DNA from: CAJQQY01 sp964352225
GTDB taxonomy: Bacteria > Bacteroidota > Bacteroidia > Chitinophagales > Saprospiraceae
Length of the DNA stretch: 14,684 bases
Direction of reading: 5' to 3'
NCBI GenBank assembly: GCA_964352225.1
Contig: CAYGRM010000157.1
Span: 1-14,684, forward strand
How positions within the stretch are numbered: position 1 is the stretch's first letter; each line of letters starts with the position of its first letter. Below the pieces are notes generated by a model. It did not search any database. It was given only the letters and a program-made list of their open reading frames with translations, and had not been told where the DNA came from. This document shows positions 13,330-14,684 of this stretch, one piece after another. The position numbers and the translations under genes are program-made.

Positions 13330-14124
13330 TTACAAAAGCACTTTCATTTTTTCTTCCAATTGAGTTTTTACTTCAGCTGGAATATCTTTTTCCTTCATTA
13401 GATTTTTGAATTCATCGACCGATCTTTTGTCTTGTAAAAAAACCATCAACTCCGCCAAAGTCAATTGAACCATCGGTGAGTCTTGATGCTGAATGGCATC
13501 AATCAAACCTTTTCGCACTTTTGGATTTTGGGAAAAATCTGCCAATGCTTCAATCGCTGCTAGTCGCACATTTACATTCTCATCATTATTCAAAGTACTC
13601 AATAACGCCTCAATGACTGGGCCGCTAACATCGGTCATCTGATTACTAATTTTTACTGCTTTTAATCTATCGCGTGAAGACTCTTTTTCCAACAAAGCCA
13701 TCATCATCGTCTCTTGCGTTTTTTGTAATTGTGCTGCAAGTTCATCTATTTGTTGTGTAGAATTTGAGTTGAAAAGATGACCCAAGAATAATCCTATAAG
13801 TAAAGTGGCCAATCCAAATCCCCAATTTATTTTTGCAAAATTTTGAAATGAAAATTGATTCCACCAACTCAATTGAGAGTCTGATTTTTTTGAAGAAATA
13901 CTTTTTTCTTTTTCTAAATTTTGATAAAAAATCTGTTGCATTTCCTTCGATGGAATGTCCGTTTCTTCCAAGATTAAATTTTCGTGAATCGTTTTTAAGT
14001 CTTCCAATTCCTCCAATTCGATCCAACCATTTTCTAAATAAATTTCCAATAATTCATTTTCAGCATCAGTCAACGCTGCTTCTTGAAATTTTTGAATTAA
14101 TATTTTAGCCGTTTCTTTATTCAT
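13330..14124 (-). CDS. Membrane-anchored HEAT-repeat protein, probable anti-sigma factor
   Basis: This 264-residue protein has a cytoplasmic N-terminal domain (about 1-95) with an acidic helical start, MNKETAKILIQKFQEAALTD. One transmembrane helix lies at about 101-118 (WGFGLATLLIGLFLGHLF), followed by a short coiled coil (122-148). HEAT-type helical repeats occupy about 152-245 (GPVIEALLSTLNNDENVNVR, LAAIEALADFSQN, VRKGLIDAIQHQDSP). Its ATG overlaps the TGA of the sigma gene (ATGA), implying translational coupling. The single-span layout with the soluble N-terminus facing the sigma factor and the HEAT part outside is that of Bacteroidota anti-sigma-like partners. It lacks a zinc-type anti-sigma HxxxCxxC motif, so regulation of the sigma factor is inferred from position. 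The HEAT part would sense an envelope partner, perhaps the DUF4097 proteins. Confidence 0.85.
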   Translation of the reverse strand: MNKETAKILIQKFQEAALTDAENELLEIYLENGWIELEELEDLKTIHENLILEETDIPSKEMQQIFYQNLEKEKSISSKKSDSQLSWWNQFSFQNFAKINWGFGLATLLIGLFLGHLFNSNSTQQIDELAAQLQKTQETMMMALLEKESSRDRLKAVKISNQMTDVSGPVIEALLSTLNNDENVNVRLAAIEALADFSQNPKVRKGLIDAIQHQDSPMVQLTLAELMVFLQDKRSVDEFKNLMKEKDIPAEVKTQLEEKMKVLL

Positions 14125-14684
14125 CTCGGATTATTTTTTTCTAGTTGAAAATACTGCGCTCGAAGTCCTTTTAGTGCTCGAAACACCCTCACTTTTACGG
14201 CACCTTCTGAGCAATTTAATACGGCACCAATTTCTTTGTAATTCAGTCCTTCGAGTTTGCTCATGACAATGATTTCTCTTTTTTCTTCATCAAGATTTTT
14301 GAGTGCAACCCGTAGTTTTAGAATTTCTTCTTTCTCTTCTCCCAAATTAAGATNNNNNNNNNNTCCATACTAGCAGTAAACTTAAAAGCTTGATTCTCAA
14401 TGTTTTCCATCCGAGTGCGTTTTTGTTTTTTGAAAAAATCCATATTCACATTTCGAGCAATTCGGAACATCCAAGTTTTAAATTCTCCCTCGTTTTCGTT
14501 GAATTGATTTCGATATTTTAAAATACGAAGGAAGACCGTTTGTACTAAATCTTGACACTCCGCTCGCTGATGGTAGTTTTGAAAAAACCGATACAGCAAC
14601 CGATGGTAGCGTTCGAAGAGCAATCCGAGTTGATCGAGATTACCTTCTTTGACTTTGAGCATCAATGTATTGTCTGTGAAAGAG
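14121..14684 (-). CDS. ECF-type RNA polymerase sigma-70 factor, 5' end outside window and gap of unknown bases inside
   Basis: Region 2 is clear: LGLLFERYHRLLYRFFQNYH, then DLVQTVFLRILKYRNQFNEN and FKTWMFRIARNVNMDFFKKQ, the core- and -10-binding helices. Region 4 is LKNLDEEKREIIVMSKLEGL followed by NYKEIGAVLNCSEGAVKVRV, the helix-turn-helix that reads the -35 region. Between them are ten Ns (14354-14363). The frame before the gap and the one after differ by one base if the gap is exactly 10, so the true gap length is probably not 10 (2 modulo 3 restores one frame). The frame is open upstream to the window edge (SFTDNTLMLKVKEGNLDQ), so ATG at 14660-14662 is not necessarily the start. The stop overlaps the HEAT gene by ATGA. 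It likely directs the downstream operon or envelope genes. Confidence 0.88.
14354..14363. other. Run of ten Ns, assembly gap inside the sigma factor gene
   Basis: Ten unknown bases lie between sigma regions 2 and 4. Ten Ns are a common placeholder, and the reading frames on both sides do not join at that length, which argues that the real size differs. Confidence 0.95.

Noticed and set aside
14121..14665. Two separate small genes, a sigma region-2 protein and a region-4 regulator
   Set aside because: They are the two halves of one ECF sigma factor interrupted only by Ns; the region-4 half would need a TTG start inside the linker.

Overview
The window looks like a chromosomal segment of a Bacteroidota member, probably of the Saprospiria (Saprospiraceae/Lewinellaceae) type. 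The evidence is AT-rich DNA, promoters of the Bacteroidota form (TAnnTTTG at -7, no Shine-Dalgarno), a large secreted protein with a type IX secretion (T9SS) sorting domain, a zinc-free L32, and an ECF sigma / HEAT-repeat / DUF4097 operon. A run of ten Ns near the right edge shows draft or metagenome-assembled sequence.

Left part (1-5193), mostly housekeeping. It holds the start of a class I/II aminotransferase (-), then on + a DUF177/YceD protein with rpmF (L32), a RidA-type deaminase, trpS, an FAHD1-like fumarylacetoacetate hydrolase family enzyme, and metK behind its own promoter and a possibly structured 5' leader. Nearly every gap here is filled by palindromic repeats. These include a 244-bp nested inverted repeat whose edge supplies the trpS stop codon.

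Middle (5194-9933). A 210-bp nested inverted repeat with a bidirectional terminator at its centre separates metK from a convergent 942-residue T9SS-exported protein. That protein has PKD, SprB-like, dockerin-like, cohesin-like and sorting modules. Divergent from it is a helical protein of unknown function (475 codons including the stop) cut in two by a single in-frame TAG. A perfect 14-bp hairpin closes this gene against the next, convergent operon.

Right part (9942-14684), all on -. Read 5' to 3', the order is an ECF sigma-70 factor (entering from beyond the window and interrupted by the N gap), a membrane-anchored HEAT-repeat protein overlapping it by ATGA, a secreted TAP-type alpha/beta hydrolase, and two tandem secreted DUF4097 beta-repeat proteins. 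The simplest reading is an envelope-responsive regulatory operon: the membrane protein restrains the sigma factor, and the exported hydrolase and DUF4097 proteins are its periplasmic or surface outputs or sensors. A hairpin followed by a U-run between hydrolase and DUF4097 genes may separate or attenuate the two halves. The hydrolase has an altered nucleophile elbow (TxSxS instead of GxSxG).

The best candidates for something new are the sigma/HEAT/hydrolase/DUF4097 arrangement, the metK leader, the in-frame TAG and the palindromic intergenic elements. No rRNA, tRNA, CRISPR array, transposase or phage gene was seen.
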